Shown piece by piece: positions 1-7,548 of a stretch of 64,000 nt of DNA. The notes beneath the pieces were generated by a model, which ran no database searches, was not told the DNA's origin, and saw nothing but the letters and a program-made list of their open reading frames with translations. The DNA is from Variovorax paradoxus (GTDB lineage Bacteria > Pseudomonadota > Gammaproteobacteria > Burkholderiales > Burkholderiaceae_C), in contig NZ_JAGGNV010000043.1 in NCBI RefSeq assembly GCF_018614955.1, positions 1 to 64,000 on the forward strand, written 5' to 3'. Each line of letters opens with the position of its first letter. Within the stretch, counting starts at the first letter, position 1. The position numbers and the translations under genes were made by a program.

Positions 1-14
1 TGACCCAGGATGTC

Positions 15-815
15 TCATTGGAAGAGTTCGGCGAGCGCCTCGCCCGGTTCGTCGGCGCGCATGAAGGCCTCGCCCACCAGGAAGGCGTGCACGCCGGCCG
101 CGCGCAGCTTCGCGACATCCTCACGTGTCGAAATGCCCGATTCGGTGACGAGCAGGCGCTCGGCCGGCACCTTGGGCAGCAGATCGATGGTGGTCTGCAC
201 CGACACCTCGAAGGTGCGCAGGTTGCGGTTGTTGACGCCGATCAACGGCGTTTTGAGCTTCAGCGCGCGATCGAGCTCGGCGCCATCGTGCACCTCGACC
301 AGTATCGCCATGCCGAGCTCCACAGCGATCGCTTCAAAGTCGCGCATCTGCGTATCGTCGAGGGAGGCCGCGATCAGCAGGATCGCGTCGGCACCCATCG
401 CGCGCGATTCGTAGACCTGGTAGGCATCGACGATGAAATCCTTGCGCAGCACCGGCAGATCGCAGGAGGCGCGGGCCTGCTTGAGATAGTCGACGCCGCC
501 CTGGAAGAACTGGCGGTCGGTCAGCACCGAGAGGCAGGCCGCGCTGATCTTGCCGTCGCCTTCGGCATAACTCTGCGCGATATCGGCCGGGATGAACTCT
601 TCGCGCAGCACGCCCTTGCTCGGGCTGGCCTTCTTGATTTCGGCGATCACCGCCGCCTGGCCGGCCGCGATCTTGGCGCGCAGGGCGCCCGCGAAGTCAC
701 GCGTGAGCACGCGGCTTTCGGCATCGAAGCGCACGGCTTCGAGCGAGTGTCTTTTTTTCGACTGCGCAATCTCTTCACGCTTGACGGCAATGATCTTCTC
801 GAGGATGTCGGACAT
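15..815 (-). CDS. trpC: Indole-3-glycerol phosphate synthase TrpC
   Basis: Cytoplasmic TIM-barrel enzyme that closes the ring of 1-(o-carboxyphenylamino)-1-deoxyribulose 5-phosphate to indole-3-glycerol phosphate, the fourth step of tryptophan synthesis. The 266-residue product shows family hallmarks: IAEIKKASPSKG near residue 60, VLRKDFIVD, DAILLIAA, GVNNRNLRTF and the C-terminal phosphate-binding LVGEAFMRA. The start at 815 (MSDILEKI) is preferred over an in-frame codon six residues upstream because it matches the usual N-terminus and leaves a 14-bp gap to the trpD stop. It is the last trp gene in the window on the minus strand, downstream of trpE, trpG and trpD. Monofunctional, not fused to trpF, as is usual in betaproteobacteria. 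Confidence 0.97.
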   Translation of the reverse strand: MSDILEKIIAVKREEIAQSKKRHSLEAVRFDAESRVLTRDFAGALRAKIAAGQAAVIAEIKKASPSKGVLREEFIPADIAQSYAEGDGKISAACLSVLTDRQFFQGGVDYLKQARASCDLPVLRKDFIVDAYQVYESRAMGADAILLIAASLDDTQMRDFEAIAVELGMAILVEVHDGAELDRALKLKTPLIGVNNRNLRTFEVSVQTTIDLLPKVPAERLLVTESGISTREDVAKLRAAGVHAFLVGEAFMRADEPGEALAELFQ

Positions 816-829
816 AGTTCCCTGCTCTC

Positions 830-1855
830 TCAACTGACGGCCGTCGCCTTAACCAGTTCGGCCAGCTTGGCCTTGGCCGCGCCGGAGTCGATGGCGGCGC
901 GCGCGCGGGCCACGCCCGCGCCGATCGAATCCACCAGATTGGCCGCATAGAGCGCCGCGCCGGCATTGAGCACGACGATGTCGCGCGCCGCGCCGGGCTG
1001 GTTGTCGAGCACGCCGAGCAGCATCGCTTTCGACTGCTCCGGCGTCTCGACGCGCAGCGTGCGGTTGCTCGACATCTGGAAGCCGAAGTCCTCCGGGTGC
1101 AGCTCGTATTCGAGGATCTCGCCGTTCTTCAGCTCGCCGACCATGGTGGCGGCCCCGAGCGAGATCTCGTCCATGCCATCGCGCCCGTAGACCACCAGCG
1201 CGTGCTCCGCGCCCAGCCGCTGCAGCGCACGCACCTGGATGCCGACCAGGTCGGGGTGAAACACGCCCATCAGGATGTTGGGCGCGCCGGCCGGGTTGGT
1301 GAGCGGCCCCAGGATGTTGAAGATGGTCTTGATGCCGAGTTCCTTGCGCACCGGCGCCACGTTCTTCATGGCCGGATGGTGGTTCGGCGCGAACATGAAA
1401 CCGATGCCGACATCGGCGATGCATTGCGCGATCTGCTCGGGCTTGAGATTGATGTTGACGCCCAGCGACTCCAGCACGTCGGCACTGCCCGACTTGCTGC
1501 TCACGCTGCGTCCGCCGTGCTTGCTGACCTTGGCGCCCGCGGCGGCGGCGACGAACATCGAGCAGGTCGAGATGTTGAAGGTGTGCGAGCCGTCGCCGCC
1601 GGTGCCGACGATGTCCACCAGATTCGTGGTGTCGGCCACCGGCACCTTGGTCGACACCTCGCGCATCACCTGTGCGGCGGCGGTGATCTCGCCGATGGTT
1701 TCCTTCTTGACGCGAAGGCCGGTGATGAGCGCCGCCATCATCACCGGCGAGCATTCGCCGCTCATGATGAGGCGCACGATGTGCAGCATCTCGTCGTGGA
1801 ACACCTCGCGGTGTTCGATGGTGCGCTGCAGGGCTTCCTGGGGGGTGATGGGCAT
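830..1855 (-). CDS. trpD: Anthranilate phosphoribosyltransferase TrpD
   Basis: Transfers the phosphoribosyl group of PRPP to anthranilate, the second committed step of tryptophan synthesis. At 341 residues it has the normal length for the family. The PRPP/anthranilate site is clear: DIVGTGGDGSHTFNIST near residue 84, then KHGGRSVSSKSGSADVLESLG, and later NILGPLTNP. It lies between the LysE-type gene and trpC in the trp operon. Its context is notable because the island upstream encodes a pathway that could yield anthranilate, the substrate of this enzyme, from indole-acetate. Confidence 0.97.
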   Translation of the reverse strand: MPITPQEALQRTIEHREVFHDEMLHIVRLIMSGECSPVMMAALITGLRVKKETIGEITAAAQVMREVSTKVPVADTTNLVDIVGTGGDGSHTFNISTCSMFVAAAAGAKVSKHGGRSVSSKSGSADVLESLGVNINLKPEQIAQCIADVGIGFMFAPNHHPAMKNVAPVRKELGIKTIFNILGPLTNPAGAPNILMGVFHPDLVGIQVRALQRLGAEHALVVYGRDGMDEISLGAATMVGELKNGEILEYELHPEDFGFQMSSNRTLRVETPEQSKAMLLGVLDNQPGAARDIVVLNAGAALYAANLVDSIGAGVARARAAIDSGAAKAKLAELVKATAVS

Positions 1856-1877
1856 GATGAAGTCTCCCTCGGTGGTT

Positions 1878-2549
1878 TCAGTGGGCGTGGGCTGCCGCGA
1901 GCGGATTCTCGGACAGTGCGAGCTTGATGCCGAAGCCGACGAACAGGGCGCCCGCGCCGCGCTCCAGCCAGTGCATACCGCGCTGCACCGCGCCGACGCG
2001 GCGCGCCGTCCAGCCGGCCAGCGCGGCCCAGGCGAAGTTCACGAAGATCGCGTTGAAGTTGAACAGCGCGCCCAGCAGGAAGAACGCCAGCGGCTTGTTG
2101 GCCGCATCGGGTGCGATGAACTGCGGCACGAAGGCCAGGAAGAACAGCGCCACCTTGGGGTTGAGCACATTGGTCCAGAAGCCGCCGAGGAACACGCTCT
2201 TCGCGCTGGCGGGGCCTGCCGCATCCGCGCCGGTGCGTCCCAGCGCAGCCGGGTCCTTGGACGGCCGCGACAGCAGCATGCGCACGCCGATCCACAGCAG
2301 GTAGGCCGCGCCCATCCACTTGAGGACGGTGAACAGCGTGGTCGATGCCGCCATCAGCGCGCTCACCCCGACCGCGGCAGCGGTGATGTGCACGAAGCAA
2401 CCGGCCGTGATGCCCAGGCCCGCCACCATGCCGGCGCGCACGCCGGAGCGCAGCGCGCGGCTCACGATGTAGAGCACGTCGGGTCCCGGCGTGAGATTCA
2501 GCAGCAGGCCGGCGGCGATGAACAGCAGCAGGGAATGGAGCTCAGGCAT
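1878..2549 (-). CDS. LysE/RhtB-family amino-acid exporter
   Basis: Predicted inner-membrane exporter of amino acids or related metabolites. The 223-residue protein begins MPELHSLLLFIAAGLLLNLTPGPDVLYIVSRAL. The LTPGPDVLYI element is the typical LysE/RhtB N-terminal signature, and about six hydrophobic segments follow, with GFWTNVLNPKVALFFLAFVPQF in the middle, also typical. The start at 2549 is chosen because it overlaps the stop of the threonine aldolase gene by 8 bp (ATGCCTGA) and lets translation couple; longer starts would run deep into that gene. RhtB-type proteins often export threonine or homoserine, so pairing with a threonine aldolase may be functional, but the substrate cannot be read from sequence. 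Confidence 0.9.
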   Translation of the reverse strand: MPELHSLLLFIAAGLLLNLTPGPDVLYIVSRALRSGVRAGMVAGLGITAGCFVHITAAAVGVSALMAASTTLFTVLKWMGAAYLLWIGVRMLLSRPSKDPAALGRTGADAAGPASAKSVFLGGFWTNVLNPKVALFFLAFVPQFIAPDAANKPLAFFLLGALFNFNAIFVNFAWAALAGWTARRVGAVQRGMHWLERGAGALFVGFGIKLALSENPLAAAHAH

Positions 2550-3594
2550 GGAAGAAGCTCCGGATCGCGCCGATGGCGCGGTCAATGCCGGCTGCGTCGA
2601 CATCGAGATGGGTGGCAAAGCGCAGCCGATACAGGCCGGTGGCGAGCACGCCGTTCTGCTTCAGATGCGCCAGCAGCTCGGCCGAGCGCGCCTGCGCCTC
2701 GCCCCTCAGGTCGACGAACAGCAGATTGGTCTGCGGCGCCTCGACCTGCAGCCCGGGAATCCCGGCCAGGCCGTCTGCCAGCCGGCGCGCGAGCGCGTGG
2801 TCCTGTTCGAGTCGGTCGATGTGGTGCTGCAGTGCGTGAGAAGCGGCAGCCGCCAGCAGCCCGGCCTGCCGCATGCCGCCGCCGGCCATCTTGCGGACGC
2901 GGTGGGCGCGCGCGATCAGCTCGCGCGAGCCGCACAGTGCCGAACCCACCGGGGCGCCGAGGCCCTTGCTGAAGCAGACCGAGACGCTGTCGAAGCACTG
3001 TGCGATGCGACGTGCTTCGGCGCGCGCCTCGGTGCCGCGCTGGGCGGCCTGTGCGACGGCGGCATTGAAGAGCCGTGCGCCGTCGAGATGGCGGGCCAGG
3101 CCCTTGCGCTGCGCCAGCTGCGTCGCCTCTTCGACATAGCCCAAGGGCAGCAGCTTGCCGCCGATCGTGTTTTCCAGCGCCAGGAGCCGGGTGCGCGCGA
3201 AATGCGCGTCGTCTGGCTTGATGGCCGCCTCGATGTCTTCCAGCGCCAGCGAGCCATCCGCTTGGTGCTCGAGCGGCTGCGGCTGCACGCTGCCGAATAC
3301 CGCGGCCCCGCCGCCTTCCCAGCGGTAGCAATGCGCCAGCTGGCCGACGATGTACTCGTCGCCGCGCTGGCAATGGGCCAGGATCGCGCAGAAATTGCTC
3401 TGGGTGCCGGTCGGCACGAACAGCGCCGCCTCGAAGCCCAGCATCTCGGCGATCTGCGACTGCAGTGCGTTGACACTCGGGTCGTCGCCGAACACGTCGT
3501 CGCCCAGCGGGGCTTCGAGCATGGCCTGGCGCATCGCTGCGGTCGGCCGGGTGACGGTGTCGCTGCGCAGGTCCACCAGGGTCGTCGTGCTCAT
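2542..3594 (-). CDS. ltaE: Low-specificity L-threonine aldolase
   Basis: PLP-dependent enzyme that cleaves L-threonine or allo-threonine to glycine and acetaldehyde. The 350-residue product opens with DLRSDTVTRPTAAMRQAM and contains GDDVFGDDPSVN, FVPTGTQSN, HLDGARLFNA and the PLP-lysine region SVCFSKGLGAPVGS, all aldolase hallmarks. A GTG nine bases upstream (3603) sits directly against the GGAG sequence, whereas the ATG at 3594 has GGAG at a good 8-base spacing, so 3594 is the start. The gene begins just beyond the trpG stop, inside the trp operon, and overlaps the LysE-type gene by 8 bp. A direct role in tryptophan synthesis is not known. Confidence 0.93.
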   Translation of the reverse strand: MSTTTLVDLRSDTVTRPTAAMRQAMLEAPLGDDVFGDDPSVNALQSQIAEMLGFEAALFVPTGTQSNFCAILAHCQRGDEYIVGQLAHCYRWEGGGAAVFGSVQPQPLEHQADGSLALEDIEAAIKPDDAHFARTRLLALENTIGGKLLPLGYVEEATQLAQRKGLARHLDGARLFNAAVAQAAQRGTEARAEARRIAQCFDSVSVCFSKGLGAPVGSALCGSRELIARAHRVRKMAGGGMRQAGLLAAAASHALQHHIDRLEQDHALARRLADGLAGIPGLQVEAPQTNLLFVDLRGEAQARSAELLAHLKQNGVLATGLYRLRFATHLDVDAAGIDRAIGAIRSFFHA

Positions 3595-3599
3595 GCGGT

Positions 3600-4184
3600 T
3601 CACTCCAGAAAGTTCTTGAGCATGGCATGGCCGTGCTCGGTCAGGATCGATTCGGGATGGAACTGGACGCCCTCGATGCGCACCGCGGGCGCATAGCCGG
3701 TGTGGCGCACGCCCATGATCTCGCCGTCGTCGGTCCAGGCCGTGATCTTGAGCTCGGCCGGGCAGGAGTCGCGCTCGATCGACAGCGAGTGGTAGCGATT
3801 GACGCTGAATTTCTCCGGCAGCCCGGCGAACACGCCCTCGCCCGTGGTCGTGATCTCGCTGGTCTTGCCGTGCATCAGCTGCTGCGCGCGAATGATCTTG
3901 CCGCCGAAGGCCGCGCCGATCGCCTGGTGCCCGAGGCAGACGCCGAGGATCGGCAACCGGCCTGCGAACTCCTTGATGGCCGCCACCGACACGCCGGCCT
4001 CCGCCGGCGAGCAGGGTCCCGGTGACACCACCAGCCGAGCGACGCCGGCCGCAACGCGCTCGCGCAGGCCCTCGATCGTGATCTCGTCGTTGCGAAACAC
4101 CTCGACCTCGGCGCCGAGTTCGCCGAAATACTGCACCAAGTTGTAGGTGAAGCTGTCGTAGTTGTCGATCATCAGGAGTTTCAT
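3600..4184 (-). CDS. trpG: Anthranilate synthase glutamine amidotransferase component TrpG
   Basis: Class I glutamine amidotransferase that supplies ammonia to TrpE for anthranilate formation. The 194-residue protein has the family start MKLLMIDNYDSFTYNLVQYF, the oxyanion strand VVSPGPCSPAEAG, the nucleophile elbow GVCLGHQAIG (catalytic Cys) and the His-Glu pair in FHPESI. Its ATG overlaps the stop of the GxxExxY gene by ATGA, so it is translationally coupled to that gene rather than directly to trpE. The same protein often serves p-aminobenzoate synthesis in bacteria without a separate pabA; this cannot be judged here. Confidence 0.97.
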   Translation of the reverse strand: MKLLMIDNYDSFTYNLVQYFGELGAEVEVFRNDEITIEGLRERVAAGVARLVVSPGPCSPAEAGVSVAAIKEFAGRLPILGVCLGHQAIGAAFGGKIIRAQQLMHGKTSEITTTGEGVFAGLPEKFSVNRYHSLSIERDSCPAELKITAWTDDGEIMGVRHTGYAPAVRIEGVQFHPESILTEHGHAMLKNFLE

Positions 4185-4570
4185 GGCTTGGCTCCGATCC
4201 GATGCACGCCCTTGACCACCGGGAACACGTTGAAATTGATGAGCAGCCCCAGCGGCAGCCCCGACAGCCGCACTGCGGCCTGCGCCTGTGCGCGATGCAG
4301 GTCGGTCAACGCGTCGACCGCTTTCACCTCGACGATGAGCGATTGCTCGACCACGAAGCCCGCGCGGCAGACCTCGCCGAGCGAGCGGCCCTTGTAAGCG
4401 GCCGACACCGGCACGTCGCGCGCGAAGCCGATCTCGCGCTCGGCGAGTTCGATCGCCAGCGCGGCGGCGTACGCCTCTGCGGGCAGGCCGATGCCGAGCA
4501 CGCGCTGCACCTCGACCGCGGCGCCGATGATCTCGTGCGAGAAGTCGTTGTTCTGAAATTCGTCGGCCAT
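4181..4570 (-). CDS. GxxExxY-family protein inside the trp operon
   Basis: A 129-residue protein of the GxxExxY family (PDDEXK-like, PF13366). Visible hallmarks are HEIIGAAVEVQRVLGIGLPAEAYAAALAIEL (the GxxExxY region, here GLPAEAY), YKGRSLGEVCRAGFVVE, and the hydrophobic run IVEVKAVDALTDLHRAQAQ with the E-x-K characteristic of PD-(D/E)XK folds, followed by GLLINFNV. No biochemical function is firmly established for this family. The start at 4570 overlaps the trpE stop by ATGA, and the stop overlaps the trpG start by ATGA, so the ORF is an integral, coupled member of the operon between the two anthranilate synthase subunits. It could be a chance insertion or a regulatory or housekeeping partner. 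Confidence 0.88.
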   Translation of the reverse strand: MADEFQNNDFSHEIIGAAVEVQRVLGIGLPAEAYAAALAIELAEREIGFARDVPVSAAYKGRSLGEVCRAGFVVEQSLIVEVKAVDALTDLHRAQAQAAVRLSGLPLGLLINFNVFPVVKGVHRIGAKP

Positions 4571-6072
4571 CACTCGAGCCCTTCCTCGACCAGTTCGGCG
4601 GCGCGCAGCAACGCCCGCGCCTTGGCCTCGGTTTCCTTCCATTCCAGCTCCGGCACCGAGTCGGCGACCACGCCGGCCGCCGCCTGCACGTGCAGCATCT
4701 GGTCCTTCACGATGCCGGTGCGGATCGCGATCGCGACGTCCATGTCGCCCGCATAGCTGATGTAGCCGCAGGCGCCGCCGTAGAGGCCGCGCTTGGTCGG
4801 CTCCAGCTGGTCGATGAGCTCCATCGCATGCACCTTGGGCGCGCCGGTCAGCGTGCCGGCCGGGAAGGTGGCCTTGAGCACGTCGATCGCGGTCATGCCG
4901 TCCTTCAGCGTGCCTTCGACATTGCTCACGATGTGCATCACGTGGCTGTAGCGCTCGACGGCGAAGGCCTCCGTCACCTTAACGCTGCCGGTCTTGGCGA
5001 TGCGGCCGATGTCGTTGCGTGCCAGGTCGATCAGCATCACGTGCTCGGCGCGCTCCTTGGGATCGTTGATCAGCTCGGCCTCGGCCGCGCGGTCGAGCTC
5101 GGGCGAGGCCCCGCGCGGGCGCGTGCCGGCGAGCGGGCGGATGGTGATCTTCTGCTCGCCCTCGCCCGTGTGCTCCTGCCGCACCAGGATCTCGGGCGAG
5201 GCGCCGACCACATGGAAATCGCCCAAGTGGTAGTAGTACATGTAGGGCGACGGGTTGAGCGAGCGCAGCGCGCGGTACAGCGACAGCGGCGACTCGGTGT
5301 AGCGCTTGCTGATGCGCTGGCCCACCTGCACCTGCATGAAGTCGCCGGCCGCGATCAGCTCCTTGGCACGCTCGACCGCGGCCAGGTAGTCGGCCTTGGC
5401 GAAGCTGCGTTCGGGCGGATGCGCCTGCGTCGGTCTCACCTGCGGCGCGCTCACCGAGTACTTGAGCTGCTCGCGCAGTTCGCGCAGGCGCCGCTTGGCG
5501 TTGGCGTAGGCCTCGGGCTGGGCGGGGTCGGCGTAGACGATCAGGTAGAGCTTGCCGGAGAGGTTGTCGATGACCGCCAGCTCCTCGCATTGCAGCAGCA
5601 GGATGTCGGGGCAGCCCAGGGTGTCGGGCGGGCAGCTCTGCTCGAGCTTTTTCTCGATATGGCGCACCGTGTCGTAGCCGAAGTAGCCGGCCAGGCCGCC
5701 GCAGAAGCGCGGCAGCCCCGGCCGCAGCGCCACCTTGAAGCGCTTCTGGTAGGCCGCGACGAAATCGAGCGGATTGCCCTTGACGGCTTCGACGACCTTG
5801 CCGCCGGTCACGACCTCGGTCAGCGCGTCGGCGCCGAAGCCGCTCGCGCGCAGCAGGGTGCGCGCCGGCAGCCCGATGAAGCTGTAGCGTCCGAAGCGCT
5901 CGCCGCCCACCACCGATTCGAGCAGGAAGCTGTGCTTGCCGCCCTCCTTGGTATGGGCGAGCTTCAGGTAGAGGGAAAGCGGGGTTTCGAGGTCGGCAAA
6001 GGCCTCGACCATCAGCGGGATGCGGTTGTAGCCCTGCGCGCTGAGGCTCTTGAATTCGAGTTCGGTGATCAC
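4570..6072 (-). CDS. trpE: Anthranilate synthase component I TrpE
   Basis: Converts chorismate to anthranilate with ammonia from TrpG. The 500-residue product carries the N-terminal domain (Anth_synt_I_N) and the chorismate-binding domain with MQVQVGQRISK, IRPLAGTRPRGA, LIDLARNDIGR, VEGTL and FPAGTLTGAPKVHAMELI. I choose the GTG at 6072 (V/M-ITELEFKSLSAQGYNRIP): it is preceded by GGAG at 9-base spacing and gives the N-terminus typical of the family, whereas the ATG at 6123 has no ribosome site. Feedback inhibition by tryptophan is expected from the N-terminal LESVVGGERFGRYSF element. Transcription probably starts at the 6278-6306 promoter and runs through the trpL leader. Confidence 0.96.
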   Translation of the reverse strand: MITELEFKSLSAQGYNRIPLMVEAFADLETPLSLYLKLAHTKEGGKHSFLLESVVGGERFGRYSFIGLPARTLLRASGFGADALTEVVTGGKVVEAVKGNPLDFVAAYQKRFKVALRPGLPRFCGGLAGYFGYDTVRHIEKKLEQSCPPDTLGCPDILLLQCEELAVIDNLSGKLYLIVYADPAQPEAYANAKRRLRELREQLKYSVSAPQVRPTQAHPPERSFAKADYLAAVERAKELIAAGDFMQVQVGQRISKRYTESPLSLYRALRSLNPSPYMYYYHLGDFHVVGASPEILVRQEHTGEGEQKITIRPLAGTRPRGASPELDRAAEAELINDPKERAEHVMLIDLARNDIGRIAKTGSVKVTEAFAVERYSHVMHIVSNVEGTLKDGMTAIDVLKATFPAGTLTGAPKVHAMELIDQLEPTKRGLYGGACGYISYAGDMDVAIAIRTGIVKDQMLHVQAAAGVVADSVPELEWKETEAKARALLRAAELVEEGLE

Positions 6073-6161
6073 GGGTCGGGTCTCCGTCGGCCAGGGACGC
6101 TTCGAGGTCGCTGGCGGGGTCATTCAGGTGAGTGGCCGGGTCGGGATGACCGCTGGCCGCG

Positions 6162-6214
6162 GGCGCACGGCGTGCGCCATGCAATCAAACAGGCAACGAC
6201 GATGGCGTGCGCCA
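6162..6214 (-). promoter_or_regulatory. Candidate trp attenuator: competing hairpins
   Basis: On the transcript of the minus strand, GGCGCACGCC occurs twice: once inside the leader ORF immediately at its Trp codons (6203-6214) and once just after the leader stop, where it forms the perfect hairpin GGCGCAC-GCC-GTGCGCC (6162-6178). The 3' arm GTGCGCC can pair with either copy, so the two structures exclude each other, and a ribosome stalled on the Trp codons would cover the first copy. This is the logic of transcription attenuation. No strong U-tract follows the hairpin, so the output could be Rho-dependent or translational rather than an intrinsic terminator. Confidence 0.5.
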
Positions 6215-6268
6215 AGGCCAGGCTCCCCGGCTGCCTTGACCTGTCTGAATGACGTGATGAATGAACAT
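6185..6268 (-). CDS. trpL: Putative trp leader peptide TrpL
   Basis: A 27-codon ORF upstream of trpE, ATG at 6268 and TGA at 6185-6187. Residues 14-21 read RGAWPWRT, so two Trp codons are separated by one Pro codon, which is the expected sensor for tryptophan starvation in a leader peptide. There is no ribosome binding site in front of the ATG. The best promoter (6278-6306) would start transcription only a few bases before it, so translation may be leaderless, as known for trpL of Sinorhizobium meliloti. Position, orientation, Trp codons and the alternative hairpins that follow agree; the peptide itself has not been shown. Confidence 0.6.
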   Translation of the reverse strand: MFIHHVIQTGQGSRGAWPWRTPSSLPV

Positions 6269-6277
6269 GGAAGCGTG

Positions 6278-6306
6278 AGTTTAGCCCAGCGACAAGGCCT
6301 GTACAA
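6278..6306 (-). promoter_or_regulatory. Predicted sigma-70 promoter of the trp operon
   Basis: On the minus strand TTGTAC (6301-6306) and TAAACT (6278-6283) are separated by exactly 17 bases. Each matches four of six consensus positions, but spacing and location upstream of the trpL leader ORF fit. The start of transcription would be around 6270, immediately before the leader ATG at 6268. Confidence 0.45.
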
Positions 6307-6355
6307 AAAGATACATTGAGGCACTTTAAATTTTTCGCTGACGGAGACAAACCCG

Positions 6356-6946
6356 ATGACCCAGCCTGCCCTGCGGCGCGCGCTCGCACTGACCACCCTC
6401 GCCCTCGCCTCGCTCGCAGCCTCGGCCGCACCGGTCGAGGTGGCCGGCATCAAGCTCGACGACGCGCTCGATCTCAAGGACAGCAAGCTGCAGCTCAACG
6501 GCGCCGGCGTGCGCTACAAGGCCGTTTTCAAGGTCTACGCCGCCGGCCTCTACCTGGGCAAGAAGGCCTCGACCACCGAGGAAGTGCTGGCCGTGCCGGG
6601 CGCCAAGCGCATGGCGATCACGATGCTGCGCGACATCGATGCCAACGAACTCGGCAAGCTGTTCACGCGCGGCGTGGAAGACAACTCGCCCAAGAGCGAG
6701 ATGCTGCAGCTGATTCCCGGCCTGGTGCGCATGGGCCAGATGTTCGCCGACCAGAAGCAGCTGAAGGCTGGTGACGCCTTCACCGTCGACTGGCTGCCGG
6801 GTACCGGCACCGTCATCTCGGTCAAGGGCGTGGCCCAGGGCGATCCGATCAAGGAGCAGGCCTTCTTCAATGCGCTGATGCGCATCTGGCTCGGACCGAA
6901 CCCGGCCGACTGGAAGCTGAAGGACGCGCTCTTAGGAAGAAGTTAG
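6356..6946 (+). CDS. Chalcone-isomerase-like secreted protein
   Basis: Encodes 196 residues with a Sec-type signal peptide (MTQPALRRALALTTLALASL, cleavage likely after ASAA near residue 25), so the product is probably periplasmic. The mature part matches the chalcone isomerase-like family (Chalcone_3, PF16036): GVRYKAVFKVYAAGLYLGKKA, a middle MLRDIDANELGKLFTRGVEDN, and the C-terminal FNALMRIWLGPNPADWKLKDALLG. Bacterial members are not known to act on flavonoids and their function is unknown. The start is supported by GGAG upstream of 6356. It is transcribed divergently from the trp operon, and the dispersed repeat at 6961-7030 follows its stop. Confidence 0.85.
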   Translation: MTQPALRRALALTTLALASLAASAAPVEVAGIKLDDALDLKDSKLQLNGAGVRYKAVFKVYAAGLYLGKKASTTEEVLAVPGAKRMAITMLRDIDANELGKLFTRGVEDNSPKSEMLQLIPGLVRMGQMFADQKQLKAGDAFTVDWLPGTGTVISVKGVAQGDPIKEQAFFNALMRIWLGPNPADWKLKDALLGRS

Positions 6947-6960
6947 CCCCCCGGCTATTC

Positions 6961-7030
6961 ACTCCGCTTCGCTGCGTGTAACTCGCCACCCCCCGTGGGG
7001 GAGGCGCGGCCGCCTTGGGGCGGCCCGGCG
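6961..7030 (+). repeat. Dispersed GC-rich palindromic repeat, copy 1
   Basis: Intergenic sequence between the chalcone-isomerase-like gene and marR1, rich in hairpins: CCCCCC-GT-GGGGG near 6988-7002 and the perfect GGCCGCC-TTGG-GGCGGCC at 7008-7025. The 20-mer GCCTTGGGGCGGCCCGGCGG at 7012-7031 recurs exactly, on the opposite strand, in the gap 22659-22743. Because it lies between convergent genes it may also serve as a terminator for either, although no T-tract is present. Confidence 0.6.
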
Positions 7031-7041
7031 GCGGCCGCCGG

Positions 7042-7548
7042 CTAACGCACCAGGTGCACGCGCAGCGCCCCCAGCTGCGCGTACAGCTGCTGCACGGCTT
7101 TCGCGTCCAGGCCCGAGAACATCTCGAGCAGCCATTCCTCGTGCTCCTTGGCCATGGCCTCGAAGCTGCGGCGGCCCTTGGGCGTCAGGCTCACGATCCA
7201 GGCCCTGCGGTCTTCCGGGCTGGCCGAACGCTGCACCACGCCTTCGCGCTCGAGCTCGTCGGTCAGGCCGGTGACGTTGCCGCCGGTCACCATCAGGTAG
7301 CGCGAGAGCACGCGCATCTTGAGCCCGTCGCGGTAGCGGTAGAGCTGCGCCATGTAGTCGAAGCGGGCCAGCGAGATGTCGAAGCGCTCGCGCAGCCGCT
7401 TGCGGATTTCGGCCTCGATCTGCGTGGTGCTGGCCAGCATGCGCAGCCACAGCTTGAGCACCGCGTGGTCGCCGGTGCCGGCCCGCGCTTCGTGGCCCAG
7501 CTCCTGCGCGTCGCTGAGCAGCGCGTGGGAGGCGTCGTTCTGCTTCAT
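7042..7548 (-). CDS. MarR-family transcriptional regulator (first)
   Basis: A 168-residue winged-helix regulator. The region LARFDYMAQLYRYRDGLKMRVLSRYLMVTGGNVTGLTDELEREGVVQR is the MarR helix-turn-helix, followed by the wing SPEDRRAWIVSLTPKG. The start at 7548 (MKQNDASHALL) overlaps the stop of the upstream SDR gene by ATGA, so the two are co-translated. Such regulators usually repress nearby catabolic genes and release DNA on binding a phenolic or aromatic ligand. In iad-type auxin loci a MarR protein (IadR) plays this role, and this gene is a candidate. A likely operator is the imperfect palindrome at 8326-8352, repeated before the binding-protein operon at 19765-19786. Confidence 0.92.
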   Translation of the reverse strand: MKQNDASHALLSDAQELGHEARAGTGDHAVLKLWLRMLASTTQIEAEIRKRLRERFDISLARFDYMAQLYRYRDGLKMRVLSRYLMVTGGNVTGLTDELEREGVVQRSASPEDRRAWIVSLTPKGRRSFEAMAKEHEEWLLEMFSGLDAKAVQQLYAQLGALRVHLVR

